Numbered from the stretch's first letter, positions 32,733 through 44,379 are shown. The stretch is 64,000 bases of DNA from Dolomedes plantarius (GCA_907164885.2 OU015503.1:125661523-125725522); one strand, 5' to 3'. A program made the numbers and translations. The notes: generated from the letters alone by a model not told the origin.

Positions 32733-35526
32733 GGGGACTCGGTACATCTCATTTTGTCGAAAAATGACCAAATTGACGAATTTCATATTTTTATTCTAAA
32801 TTATTCCTTCACATGTCTAGAAGATTCCACCCAAATTTCGTGTCATTCTGATAAAAATTTAAGGAGTTATGGTTAATTTTCGTAACCCATATCTTTCATT
32901 TTCCCTTTAAATGTCCCTTTAAATCCCAGCTGCTTCAATGTTTACAGCTGAGATCTGATCGTCTCCCTGGTTTATTGTAAAAATAATTATTTTTATATCG
33001 ATGCTGCTTTCAAAGTTAGATTATCCACAACCGTAGCGCCAACTTGTTTACATTTACGAGTGCTGAACACTTTTTTTTTTTCATGGATTGCGTTTTATAA
33101 TTCGAGTTCGTTTAGAGAAGTGGAAGCTTCGTTCATTTTTATTTATTTTGTGTGTTCTTCTGAAATCATGCCTAGAAGGAAAAGAAAATCTGTTCTTGCA
33201 ACAGAAAATAATAATAAAAGATGGAAAAAAACCGAAGGTAACATAATAAGTGATAGCAGTGCAGAATCACGTTGCATGAACACAAGCATGTCATCAAACA
33301 GTTGTGCTCGATTGCAGAATTTTCAATCTTGTAATCAAATAGAAACAGAAAATATATATTTTTGTAAATACTGTTGAACTGTGAAATTTGTTTTCTAATG
33401 TGAAATGTGTAGATTGTGGAAACATATCTCTCAAATTAGACTGTAGCAGTGCAGTTGGTTTTTACAGAAATTTAAAACTTGTTTGTTTAGAGTGCACCAA
33501 TGTATTATCAGACACTAAAAGGAAACAAGAATGTTCTAATTTAAATATTCAAGTTGACAGTGCCTTTTCTAATATTGGGAAAGGATATACTGCTATTGAA
33601 AAATTTTGTATGTCAATGAATATGGCCCCATTTTCTTCACGAACTTATATGAGGTGTGTTGAAAAGCTTAACTCTGCAACTTGTACTTTATCAAAAAATA
33701 TGTTCGAACAAGTTCATAAGGAAGTGAAAGAAGCTTATAGATCAGGTTCAAAAACTTCAGCTATTTGTGATATTTCTGTTTCCTATTTGTGATATTTCTG
33801 TAGAAATTAAAAAGGAAGAATGTGTAAATCACGTAAGTAAGAGATTAGGGACAGCTTTGCGAAATGCTGTTAAAGATTGGCGTGTTCGTGGTGTCAATTT
33901 TGGAGGCAAAGGGCATGGTAGTCTTAAGGAAACGACAATAAAAAAGCTCACAAAATACTATCAAAGAGCAATTTTACAGAACAAGGGTGATGTAAATAAT
34001 ATGAAAACTGCAATATATGCTACATTGTTCCACAGTATTTCAACTGACCAAAAACCACAGCACCACAAATGTCCAAGTGGGGCTGATTCATGGTGTTTCT
34101 ATCAGTCTGCAGTTTTGAAAGGTGTAAAACCAGGAAATCATAAGTTAAATGTTGGAACACCGATTAAAGAAGAATTTTTACCAAAGATACTTCCTATTTA
34201 CCAACGACTAGCATCAAATGAACTTTTAGCAAAGTGCATTAGTTACAAAACGCAAAATGCAAATGAAAGTTTGCATAATATGATTTGGTCCAGGTGTACC
34301 AAAGACATATTTGTGTATAAAAAACGTGTAGATCGTTCTGTTAGACAAGCAATTTGCGAATATAACAAAGGTGTGAGTTTTACATTAAAAGGAGTTCATA
34401 AAATACTAGGAATAAAGTCAGGGTGCCATACATAAAGACTTGCAAAAATGTTAGATATGCGAAAACAATCTTTTCGAGAAAGACGAGCTACATCTAAATA
34501 TCAATATGTAAGAAGAATTGTAAAAAATGCAAAAGCTAAAAGAGAAATTGTAGAAAAAAGAGAGAAGGAATTACTTATAGTGCTGGCTACTTTTAAATCT
34601 ATTGGAAAGTAATTGACCCTTGTTCATTAAATTTAGAAATTGAAATATTAAAATTTGGTGGTTTCAAAATTCATATCTTAAGCTATTAATAGTTTATGTT
34701 TATTATTATTTAGGATTTATGACAGTAGTGCATCTTATTATAAATATATAACAAGTAAGTAGTATATATTATGCCTTAATTTTTGTACATTTACAGCATT
34801 TGTCTATTTCAAGATAATTTTACTCCAGTAAACGAGTGGATAACAGCTTATATATGCATCTCAATTTTTTAAATTAAGGTTTCTAGCTTTTATTTTTTGT
34901 TGTGAAAACAAATAATATATCCTATTATTGTTGGCAAAAAAGTTTTCATGAAGTAAGATTATATTTAATATGGTTTTTCTATAAATGAAATCTTTAAACT
35001 CATTTTTCTCAGTTTGTGATTTTTCAAATTCTCCCCATCTTCGAAATGCTAAGGCTTCTACAATTCTAATGCAAATGGTCTAATTTTTTTAAAAATTAAT
35101 CTTGATACTTACTGTATCAAAACGTCTGAGTGGTTTTTTGATATCTATGAAAAAACTTTTTAAAAAAATTTATGAATCTAAAAAAGTACTATTTTCTATC
35201 GTTTTTTCCATATGCAACCACATTTTATTTTTTTTTACCCTGATCTACTTATTTGATTTAAAATCTGCTCAGATGTTTTATGTAGTTAGGTATGATGAAC
35301 AAGTGGTAAAAAAATCTAGTTCCAAATATAAAAATTAAAAAAGAAGTAGGAATTTGAAAATTATTGAATTTTTTTTAAAAAATTCAAATTTTTATAAAAA
35401 ATTATAAAAATTTTAGCAATTTGAAATGTTTTATTATTTTGTATCATTCAGACTTACTTAAATATGATTTCAGAATTTTAATATAGGCATTATTTAAGAA
35501 AAAAAAAATTTTGGTACCGAGTCCCC
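32733..35526 (+). mobile_element. Kolobok/Mutator-like DNA transposon
   Basis: 2794 bp with ends GGGGACTCGGTAC and GTACCGAGTCCCC (perfect 13 bp). It is flanked by TTAA (32729-32732 and 35527-35530). Removing it with one TTAA rejoins the LINE frame (LENLVL / SITTDIN). A 2-bp TA duplication with ends AGGGGACTC is equally possible because TTAA is a palindrome. A TTAA target points to Kolobok (or piggyBac). The transposase is of the Mutator-like (PF20700-type) family as I remember it. It also contains long AT-rich flanks. Confidence 0.85.
33168..34612 (+). pseudogene. Kolobok/Mutator-like transposase with core deletion
   Basis: ATG 33168 (MPRRKRKSVLATENNNKRWK) is the start. A frameshift at about 33375 follows. 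Then comes a Cys-rich segment (VKCVDCGN ... LVCLECTNVL), then FSNIGKGYTAIEKFCMSMNM and SAICDISVSY. The frame breaks at 33785 and resumes with EIKKEECVNHVSKRLGTALR, the Cys/His-rich HHKCPSGADSWCFYQ, and TQNANESLHNMIWSRCTK. A TAA at 34433 interrupts just before RLAKMLDMRKQSFRERRATS, which ends at the TAA 34610-34612. Compared with the family, about 150 residues that should hold the first catalytic residues are missing between SVSY and EIKKEECV. A 19-bp direct repeat sits at that deletion joint (33761-33779 and 33783-33801). Confidence 0.85.
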
Positions 35527-35530
35527 TTAA

Positions 35531-35988
35531 GTATCACCACTGATATTAATGATAGTTTAAATAAAAGCACTAAATTAATACCCCCTAGTGTTAAAACACA
35601 CCACGACCACGACCTTAAAATTCTCATAAACAACAAAAACAGAACACGTAAAGCATGGCAGCATAACAGAACCACAGCTAACAAAACTATTATGAATAAA
35701 ACGCAGGAAGATCTTAGATTTTACGTTCGTGATCAATCTAGCATTAATTGGAATAATTACTTAGACTCTTTAGACACAACTGACAATTCCATTTGGAGAG
35801 CCGCCAGGCGTTTTAAAAAACAATACCGAACCATTCCCCCTCTAAAAGACCCCGAAAATAACGCTAACGTTCTTACGGATAAGAAAAAATGACAAGTTAT
35901 TGGCAAAAATTTTGCTAAAAATTTCACCCCAAATCAAATCTCTAACCCAAGTGCAGAAAACATTGTCAAAAACAGTATTAACCTCTTC
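35531..35988 (+). pseudogene. Jockey-like LINE (segment 2 of 3)
   Basis: Linker between endonuclease and reverse transcriptase of the same LINE: SITTDINDSLNKSTKLIPPS, RTRKAWQHNRTTANKTIMNK, WNNYLDSLDTTDNSIWRAAR. A stop at 35890 (TGA after KKK) precedes AKNFTPNQISNPSAENIVKN. The segment ends at the TTAA 35989-35992, where a piggyBac element is inserted. Confidence 0.85.
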
Positions 35989-35992
35989 TTAA

Positions 35993-38186
35993 CCTTCTTA
36001 GGGTGTTCGGGTCTTTTTTGACCCATAACAAATTTATTTCGTATGGATTTATTACAATTTGGGGAATTTTTCAAAAATATACTGTGACTTTGTTTTTATA
36101 GTCATAGTAAATATTCAGCTACGTGAAATTATTTTTTTCAGACGGTAGTTTTTTAGCAATAAAAATTGTAACACATAAGTCGTTCGGGTCAATTTTGACC
36201 CATGTGGAATTTTCAGAGCATGATCATCGTAATTTTTAATATATTATTAAATTATTGCTGTGATACAATGCATTAATGATTTCGTTCTTCTCCGTTATAT
36301 ATTTTTTTTGTTTCCTTTTGGCACAATAGTACTGTACTGTCCTTACCAGTTCCTAGTTTCTGTAACCGGTATTTGCTTCTTGCGCTTTCCTTTCCACTCT
36401 CGAAGAGTGTATAAAGCGACGAGTCAGACGGCGACTCTATTTAGCAAAGATGGTAAAATCAAATGGGATTCTGAACCACAAGCTTCATGTGGTAGGCGTG
36501 AGGACGAAAATGTCGTGAACATGGCCCACGAGATACGCCACGTCTAGAATGGAAGACGAATACTCTGCATTTATGTTGTTTTTTCCCTCCAGCAATTGTG
36601 AATATCATACTAAAAAATTGTAACGTCGAAGGAAAAAAAGGTGTTCGGTAACAGTTGGAAGAATTTGAATAACGTTGACTTGGAAGCATTTAATGGCCTG
36701 TTCCTGCTGTCTGGGGTATATAAATCTCGTAATGAGTCTACAGAGAATCTGTGGGATGCCACAACGGGACAGGATATCATCAGGGCAACTATGTCCTTAG
36801 AAAAATTCAAAATGATATCAAAGATTCTTCGATTTGATGACAAGCAGACCCGACCAAGAAGACGGGTAACTGACAAATTTGCAGCTGTAAGAGAACTTTG
36901 GGACAAGTGGAAAATTTTACCTATGTTGTATAACCCTGAATTGTATGTTATTGTGGATTAACAACTGGTAGCTTTCCGTGGAAAGTGCCCCTTCCGCCAG
37001 TACATGCCCAGCAAACCAGCCAAGTATAGCATAAAATTTTGGGTACTTTTTGACAACGCTACCAATTATGTCTGGAACATACAGCTGTATAGCCAGTAAA
37101 GAGGCAAGTGCGTAGTCCTCCAGAGTACTCGTCACCATCACAGAAAGATAGCAGATACAGACATAAAGAAACCTCAAATCATTTTAGATTATAACAGCGC
37201 CAAAGATGGAGTAGACTTTAGATTGACTAGCCTCCCACTATTCCTGTCGGAGAAAGACCAAGAATGGTCCATCGTAGTTTTTTCCAACATCCTAGACATT
37301 TCCGAGTATAAAGCATTATTATTCATCAAGATCAACCCAGAATGGAAGATGAACTCATTTCACAAAAGGAGAATCTTTATTGAGAAGCTTGGCAGGACTT
37401 TGGTTACCCAACACACTGAAGGAAGAAAACATCTACCAAGAGCAAGGGCTGCCCGAGTATTGGCGATGAGTATTCGAAACTCAGGACAACCTGAACCCCA
37501 ATCTGAAGAATCCGGAAAGTAGCAACTACTGGCAAAAGGGGAAGATGTCGCTTATGCACACAGACTGAAAACAAATGTCCTGTGAGGCGTTTCAAAGGTA
37601 CTTGTAAGTTTACTTGTGAGAAACATTGCATTCAAGTGTGCAAAAATTGTATATAAACGGAACAACTTAGAGACTAACGAATTTACAAGTTTTCTATGTC
37701 TTTCCTTCATTGATTGTTCAAGCGTCCAAAATTGTATTGTTGGATGTAAGCTAAATATTTCATATAATTTTATTTCCGAAAATAAACAAATAATATTACT
37801 CAGGTGCAAACTTTCTTGTTTTATCAAACGAATGTAAAAAAATATATGTAATAAATACAGGAAAAATCCGTGCTACATTGTATTGCATTTGAAAGTTTAC
37901 AGTGATTTTCAGGGATGAAGGATTGAATTACAGCACTTTTATTTTATAAATACAGAGTGGTTCATTAAATTCAAGCTTCCTTATGGTTATGAAAACTTAC
38001 CTGTAAAACAATGTTAAATGATATACAAATACATAAAACTATAGGTAAAATGATAACTAACTAAATAATTAAATTGCTAATATAAATAAAATGTGACTAT
38101 AATACAACAACATTGAAAATTACGCCTTGGGTCATTTTTGACCCGAACACCTTAGGAGTATGCTACATTGCTACAACGCAAGAAGG
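35993..38186 (+). mobile_element. piggyBac-type transposon in the LINE
   Basis: 2194 bp flanked by TTAA (35989-35992 and 38187-38190); excising it with one TTAA rejoins the LINE as NSINLFLNTPHESP. The ends are asymmetric. On the left CCTTCTT is followed directly by AGGGTGTTCGGGTC. On the right AAGAAGG is terminal, and the partner of the second block (GACCCGAACACCTT) lies about 28 bp inside. Both arms also share GGGTC-A-TTTTTGACCC palindromes. Split terminal/subterminal repeats of this kind are a known piggyBac property. Confidence 0.92.
36404..37656 (+). pseudogene. piggyBac-type transposase, decayed
   Basis: Transposase of the DDE_Tnp_1_7 (piggyBac) family. N-terminal piece TATLFSKDGKIKWDSEP, then KVFGNSWKNLNNVDLEAFNG, LFLLSGVYKSRNESTENLWD, IIRATMSLEKFKMISKILRF and ETRP-like TRPRRRVTDKFAAVRELWD. 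A stop at 36959 falls where the conserved V-D-E-Q-L-V motif is expected (VIVD-stop-QLVAFRGKCPFRQYM). The C-terminal cysteine-rich zinc-binding tail is intact: RGRCRLCTQTENKCPVRR, FKGTCKFTCEKHCIQVCKNC, ending with TAA 37654-37656. At least four other stops or shifts are present. Inactive. Confidence 0.9.
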
Positions 38187-38190
38187 TTAA

Positions 38191-39600
38191 ACACCCCTCA
38201 CGAAAGTCCCACTCCCTATATTGATCCCACCGACGACAAAGATATCATTAAAAATCTCCCTAAAAGAAAATCCCCCTGGAAAAATAACATCAACTATACA
38301 ATGCTTAAAAATCTCCCTTATAAATGCATCTTCAAAATTACTATTTTCAAATTCGAACACTTTCCCCACAGCTGGAAAAACTCCATTATTGTTCTTATCT
38401 TAAAACCCCAATCCTCTCCTTCCACCTATCAGCCTTCTAAATTCTCTTAGTAAAATTACCGAAAAATTTATTGCCAGAAAAAATTAACGAGCACCTCGAT
38501 GATAATCAAATTATTATTTTATACCAATTTGGATTCAGAAAATCTCGTTCAGCCCCGCACCAAGTTTATCGCCTTGCAGAAAACCTCGCTAGTGCTAAGA
38601 AAAATAAATCCTCCACTGCTGCCCTTTTCCTTGATATTTCCTTAGCCTTTGATAAACTTTTGATAGACGGCCTCATTCATAAACTTATCAATTACAACTT
38701 TCCACCCCAAATAATCCCCCTTCTAATTTCTTATCTTAAAAACCACACCTTTAAAGTAAAAATAAACGATGAACTTTCTAGTAAATTTAATATTCTCTCT
38801 GGAGTCCCAGAAGGCAGCGTTATCTCCCCGATTTTGTTTAACATATTTATAAACGATGTACCCCAAAATACCAACACTTAATCTTGCTATATTCGCCGAT
38901 GACACAGCCCTATATGCCACCAACAAAAATTTTAAATGTGCAGTTAAATACATCAATACCCAAATGTCCTCCATTCAAAATTGGCTCGACAAATGGAAAA
39001 TTAAAATTAATTAAAATTTAAAAATTCGTTGCTGTCACGTTTACCACTAAACGTAAAAAGACATACAACAGTCACTAAATTCAAATAGGGAACACAAAAA
39101 TTCACTGATCTGATACCGTTAAATACCTTGGATAAAAATGTCTCTTGGAAATATCATATCTCCATGTCAGGGACAAGTTCCGAGCAGCCAGAAGATTAAT
39201 TTAACCATTAATTTCTCGGAATAGCAAATTAAGTATAGCCAATAAAATGCTCATTTACAACTCCTATCTTTGTCCTATCTTAACTTATGGAGGGCCAGCG
39301 TGGTCATACTGTGCGAATTCCCATATTAGAAAACTAGCATCTCCTCAGAGCAGCACCTTTAGGCAAATCGTTTAAGCGGATTGGTATTTCAGAAATACTT
39401 GTATCTACAGGGAGTTAGGAATCCCTACTATTCGAAATTATCTAAAAAATCAAGCTATTAACTTTCATAACTCAACTGACAGTGAACTTTTAAAAAATCT
39501 CGCAGACCATGATCACGCAGACCCCACTAACAGGAAAAGGCCGCGAGCCATCCTGAGTCTTTCTCTTAAAATTCTTTGTTTGTCCTCGTCATTTAAATAA
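38191..39600 (+). pseudogene. Jockey-like LINE, reverse transcriptase (segment 3 of 3)
   Basis: RNA-dependent DNA polymerase part of the LINE. It has KNLPKRKSPWKNNINYTMLK (the K-S-P-G region), HSWKNSIIVLILKP, FGFRKSRSAPHQVYRLAEN and AALFLDISLAFDKLLIDGLI. Then YLKNHTFKVKINDELSSKFN, LSGVPEGSVISPILFNIFIN and, one frame over, LAIFADDTALYA (FADD catalytic box near 38889). A frameshift at about 38878 separates the last two motifs. The C-terminal thumb and connection region is recognisable but full of stops (NKMLIYNSYLCPILTYGGPA, YRELGIPTIRNYLKNQA). It ends near RPRAILSL at 39540-39590. No poly-A tail was found. Confidence 0.9.
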
Positions 39601-40471
39601 AAAATAAATAATATAAAAAACAATACTTGGCTTTGCCAAGGCAAAAAACAATTAAAAATTTTATAAAACAGAATAAAAATCTATTTATTATCCTTAAACT
39701 TCCTTCTAGCACTTATATTTTTGTCACTGAGTAAATCCTTTCGCATTTGCTCAATTTCCTAGTAATAGAACTCACGGATTCTGAACCTTATCTCTCTATC
39801 CAATCACTTTTCTACCTCCTCTATCAACTTGCCAATTAAAAACCAGCTTACAGCCAGCCATTGACTCCACCCCCATCAGTGAAACATCACGAAGATCCTG
39901 GAGACATCCAATGAGAACTCTTCTTTTCACCCTCCAATGTTCTGACCAAAAGACTCTCTGCTACACTTTGGTGTTGCGTTTTTCGATACAGAAGAAGATT
40001 TTATCGAACATCCCTTTCTCATTTCGGTGAAATTTTCGCTCTCCGTTGACTATCTCCAGAAATATCAGTGTTTGAAGGCGTTGGCCTAGGCAACACGGTT
40101 AATCACATGTTTCTATGGTCCTATGGTCAACAGTGTTGCCAACTTGGGGTTCCCCCCCCTAAATTTGGGGGTAAGTTAGATGAAAAGGGGTGCTTTTAGG
40201 GGCAACATTTTTGAGTGGCATTTTTTAATATTTTGTACAATCGAGACGCATTTTTAAAATTAGATTACAAGTTCCATACATATGTGAAATGTAAATAAAC
40301 CTCCATTTGATTATGTAGGTGTGTATTTTCTATTTATTTCAATTTATCTCTCAAACAGGATGCCTATTTGGAACCAGAATTCCTTTTAGGAAGGTCTCAA
40401 GTTGGCATTAGGGGGAATCGGGGGATTTCGAGATGGCGCTTCGTAGAGGTTTGCAACACAGATGGTCAACC
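39601..40471. other. no recognised gene
   Basis: AT-rich sequence between the LINE and the first LTR of the gypsy element. It includes a G-rich/C-rich patch at 40145-40160 (a CCCCCCCCTAAATTTGGGGG near-palindrome). Nothing coding was recognised. Confidence 0.35.
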
Positions 40472-40661
40472 CCAGTCAGTCAGCGGATGGACGGCGATGA
40501 GCAATGACGCGTTTTGTCTGATAGCAGAAGACGTCTGCTATATAATGTTCATTAGCCTATTTTGTTATTAATCAACGACGTATTTTTGTAAATAATAATT
40601 ATTCATTAAATGTTAGTGTAGTTATAATAGTAGTTGTTTTAAATCCCCGCACCACAAACTC
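40472..40661 (+). repeat. 5' LTR (truncated) of gypsy element 2
   Basis: Matches the right two thirds of the LTR at 44000-44333. It shares CCCCAGTCAGTCAGCG, AATGACGCGTTTTGTCTGAT, GCTATATAATGTTCATTAGC (a TATA-like promoter region), AATTATTCATTAAATGTTAG and ATAATAGTAGTT. It ends with CACCACA near 40661. The left part of the LTR is missing or replaced. The two LTRs are clearly diverged, so the insertion is not recent. Confidence 0.8.
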
Positions 40662-40882
40662 ACAAGTGGGATCCCAAGATTTAAGATACAGGATTAACGA
40701 TGCAGGCATAATTTTAATTTTGTTTGAAACTGTAAAATTGAATCGCGAGCACTTAATTGAGGATCAACGATTATATTAGGAATTACCATTGACGGCTTTA
40801 CCAGGGACGATTTACGATTTAAAGGACATGGACTAAAATCAAGCATCTTTAAGAGGTACGTGAACATTTTTCATATTCCAAT

Positions 40883-42341
40883 ATGATGTTGAATGATATA
40901 AAAGAAATAAGCATTGCATTGAAAAATTTCAAATCAGATAAAATCAAAATTCTACATAGACTAATTTTTGATTATGACGGAGATAGATCAAATCGCAAGA
41001 GAATTAGGAATTTCGAAGTATTTGATTTTGAAATCGAAAGTGATAAATTTCAAAAGAAATTAAAAAAGACTGACGATGTGTTTTCGCTTGGCGAGCTTAT
41101 TACCATATCAAATATTTTAAACATTTCGTTCGAAGGAGCTAAACCAGAACTTACAAAAAGAATTCTGTCTCTATTATGCAATATCGAAACGCTGGCTCAG
41201 AACACTCATGAAGCGAGTACAGATTTGTCTACTTCTCATTCAGAATGTGAAAATGATTTTTCAATGTAGTGCGACGTAAATGAAAAGAAAAATATAGCTG
41301 ATTGTTCAATACAATGTTATAATGCTTATAGAAGTAGTTTTTATGCAAACCCTGTTATTCCAAGTGTTAACATTAATTATGCTGATATCGAAAGTACCAT
41401 TGCTAAATTTAATGCAGAATCGCATGAAAATATAATTAATTGGATCGATCACTTTGAGAATATGTCAAAACTATTTAATTTGTCGGATTTACAAAAATGT
41501 GTTATGGCTAAAAGATTATTAGGTGGAAATGTTTTGTTATTTGTTCGAACATGTTTAAACTGAAATAAATTCAGCTAATTTACATTATCGTTTGAGTAAA
41601 AGAAAATTGAGGGATACTGAAACCGTTCAGGAATATTTTTAAAGATGAAAGAGTTGTGCAATTGCGGTAAAATTGAGGAATCTGCTTTAATGCAGCATGT
41701 TTTTAAAGGAATAAATGATAGACCGGAAAACAAAACTATTTTGTACGGATGTAAGAATTTATTAGAATTCAAAGGAAAACTTAAAATTTATGATGTAATA
41801 AAGAGTGATTCAGCAAAGAGGTTCTTTCGATAGAATTGGAATAAAACATGATTTAAATGATAGATTTAATGCTTTTGATAAAACGAAATCAAAATATGAG
41901 CATAGTGATAGATTCAATTCTAAAAACGAAAGTGTAAATAAAGTGAAGTATAATGGTGGTTTTTAAAAAATGTAATACAATGATTTTGATAATCGTAAAA
42001 ATAATATTTGTTTTAATTGTGGTGAAAAGAATCACATTTCGAAATTTTGTATCTATAAAGAAAAGGGGATCAAATGTTTTTTGTGCCAAGGTTTTGGACA
42101 CATTGCTTCATCATGTCCTAGGACAAATTTGGAACCAGAAGTAGCCACATTGAATGCTCAGGTAGAACCAAAACTGAATAATAGAGTAATGATTGATAAT
42201 TTAAGTGTAAGTTCACTAATAGATACTCGAAGTCAAGTAACGTTACTTCGTAAATCTGTGTTTGATAAATTAAATGTTAGACAATTAATTCCATCGAATT
42301 CTTCTTTAATTGATTTTGGTAAATGCGTAGAGAAACCGCAT
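40883..42341 (+). pseudogene. Ty3/gypsy element 2: gag and protease remains
   Basis: Retrotransposon gag in several frames. MMLNDIKEISIALKNFKSDK opens at 40883, and a stop at 41267 is followed by further gag sequence. Two CCHC zinc knuckles lie at 42003-42115, the second reading IKCFLCQGFGHIASSCPR. A protease-like segment with a SSLIDTRSQVTLL-type active-site region follows near 42205-42245. The usual D-T/S-G triplet appears as DTRS, so the catalytic pocket is altered. Stops and shifts every 200-400 bp. Together with the LTRs at 40472 and 44000 this defines one defective element. Confidence 0.8.
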
Positions 42342-42667
42342 TAGGTTATTTTAAAGGAAATATTAAAGTTGATGATTTTAAGTGTGATGCAGATATTTAT
42401 GTTGTTGAAAACAATGTTATGTCTTATGACGTCATCATAGGACTTAATGCATTAATGCAAGGTGAGGAGCTAATAAATGATTAAAAATAAATCTCAGTGT
42501 GTAAAAGAAATTAACATGTTAACCGTTCTACCAGTTGATTTAACTTTTGATGAAGTTGAACTGAACATTGAACCTGACGTTCCAAATATTTTCAAGGATA
42601 AGGTGCAACAATTAGTTTTGAATTATGTACCACATAAAACTAAAAAACAAATGTCGAATTAGATATT

Positions 42668-43114
42668 TTGGTAAAATGTAATGAAACTATATTTCATCCG
42701 CCCCGTAGATTACCATTTTCAGAGAATAGTGAAGATCAAAAACCAAAAGAAATGACTGAAGATACTAGAAAGGAAAAAGATTCTAAAAGAGGCGAAAGTA
42801 CTGAAGAAATAGGACTAAAACATAATGTTCAATATGAAAAACCACAAGAGGAAAATAAGAGAGAAAATGTTCACACTCAAAGACTTGAATCTCAGAAGAC
42901 TACGAATCGCCGATCTTTCTTTGACTGGTTTGTTTTCTTAATTAAATTATTTCGTAATTTGTGTGGCTATGATTGGTGTATCATAGGAAAAGTAATAGTG
43001 AGTTTATATCTTACTGTTTTTATTAATCAAGCAAATAATTTTGCTGTTGTACAAAAAGAAAATGTAGTGTCACAAATGGAAGAAATGATCGATGAACTTA
43101 CAACAAAATGTTGA
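42668..43114 (+). pseudogene. gypsy element 2: pol start fused to unknown 130-codon segment
   Basis: The frame begins with sequence expected just before reverse transcriptase (IFHPPRRLPFSEN). It then switches at about 42723 into a stretch I do not recognise: a charged, Glu/Lys-rich region (EMTEDTRKEKDSKRGESTEE), then a hydrophobic segment (SFFDWFVFLIKLFRNLCGYD then IIGKVIVSLYLTVFINQ) and an acidic end up to a TGA at 43112. The reverse transcriptase, RNase H and integrase core are absent. Right after the stop, integrase sequence resumes (GQIERINQT). What the insert was is unknown: captured host DNA, another element, or a lineage-specific domain. Confidence 0.55.
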
Positions 43115-43661
43115 AAGGACAGATTGAGCGGATCAACCAGACTATCATATCAGTTCTTTCAAAGTTATCTTTAAAAATCCAGCTCAGTGGTATAAATTTA
43201 CGGACGAACTGCAGCAGACGATTAATTCCACTTATCAACGAAGCATAGATACCACACCTTTTGAGTTACTTTTTGGTACGATGATGAATATAGGAGGTCT
43301 AGAGAAGCTCAAAGAAATGATCGAGATCGACTTTTATGCTAATTTTGAAGCTCAAAGAGATGAACTGAGAAACCATGCAAAGCAACAGATTTTTAAAACC
43401 CAAGAAGAAAACCGGAAGACGTATAACTTAAGATGAAAATAATCGCAATCTTATAGAGTTAATGATTTGGTCGCTATAAAAAGATCTCAGTTCGGACCGC
43501 ACTTGAAACTGAAATCGAAATACTTAGGACCCTGCAATATCATTAAGGTTAAAGGAGGCAATACCTATGACGTGGTCAAAGAAGGAAGTCACGAAGGACC
43601 TAGCTACACGACGACATGCACTGAATTTCTAAAACCATGGTATATTCTGCCAAAATATTAA
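43115..43661 (+). pseudogene. gypsy element 2: integrase C-terminal half
   Basis: Integrase remains: GQIERINQTIISVLSKLS, YQRSIDTTPFELLFGTMM, and the C-terminal chromodomain-less tail (VNDLVAIKRSQFGPHLKLKS, KYLGPCNIIKVKGGNTYDVV). It stops at the TAA 43659-43661. One stop sits at 43433-43435. The catalytic D-D part is not present. This domain normally inserts the cDNA; here it is a relic. Confidence 0.85.
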
Positions 43662-43999
43662 TGAAAAAAAAGCATCGTATCTTCTCAAAAAGAAAATGAT
43701 AGACTATGCATTTTTGAGGACGAAAAGATTGAATATTTTTGAAGAGGCGAATACTGTGTATTTTGAAGATGAAGATTAAAGACGAATTGACACAAATAAA
43801 GATTAAAGACGAATTGACGGAAATGAAGATTTAAGAGGAGCTGACTCATTTTTCATTTCTAGAGCTAAGACGATAAGAAGCTCTATATGTTTCAAACATT
43901 TGTTTCTTTTCAGATGATTTTGTACCTTTTCGGTCTTGCTGTTCGCTGTTTCTTTATATATTTGCAGTATCGTCTGGAGGGCCAGCCCAGTGCAGGAGG

Positions 44000-44328
44000 G
44001 CCGAAAATATAGTGATTGAGCCTACATCGGTCTGTACTACCTGCAAATTCCACCAGATGACACTATTATTCGTTTGCGCCGCTCCAGCTCAACTAAAGAA
44101 GTGGAGATCTGGCATCCCCAGTCAGTCAGCGAGTAGACGGAGATTGACAATGACGCGTTTTGTCTGATAGCAGTTGACGGTTGCTATATAATGTTCATTA
44201 GCCTATTATGTTATTATTTAACGACCAAGCCCTGTAAGTAATTTCTTTTGTAAATAATAATTATTCATTAAATGTTAGAACAGATTATAATAGTAGTTAT
44301 TTTAAATCACCTCACGGTTATCCTGACC

Positions 44329-44333
<5 letters not shown>
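44000..44333 (+). repeat. 3' LTR of gypsy element 2
   Basis: TG start is tentative (TGCAGGAGGGCC at 44000 or TGATTGAGCC at 44023); the end is CTGACCTACA near 44333, followed by a TA microsatellite. It has the TATATAATGTTCATTAGC promoter-like block (44185-44205) and is paired with 40472-40661. A short fragment of the same LTR is found at 32033-32118. Confidence 0.75.
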
Positions 44334-44379
<46 letters not shown>

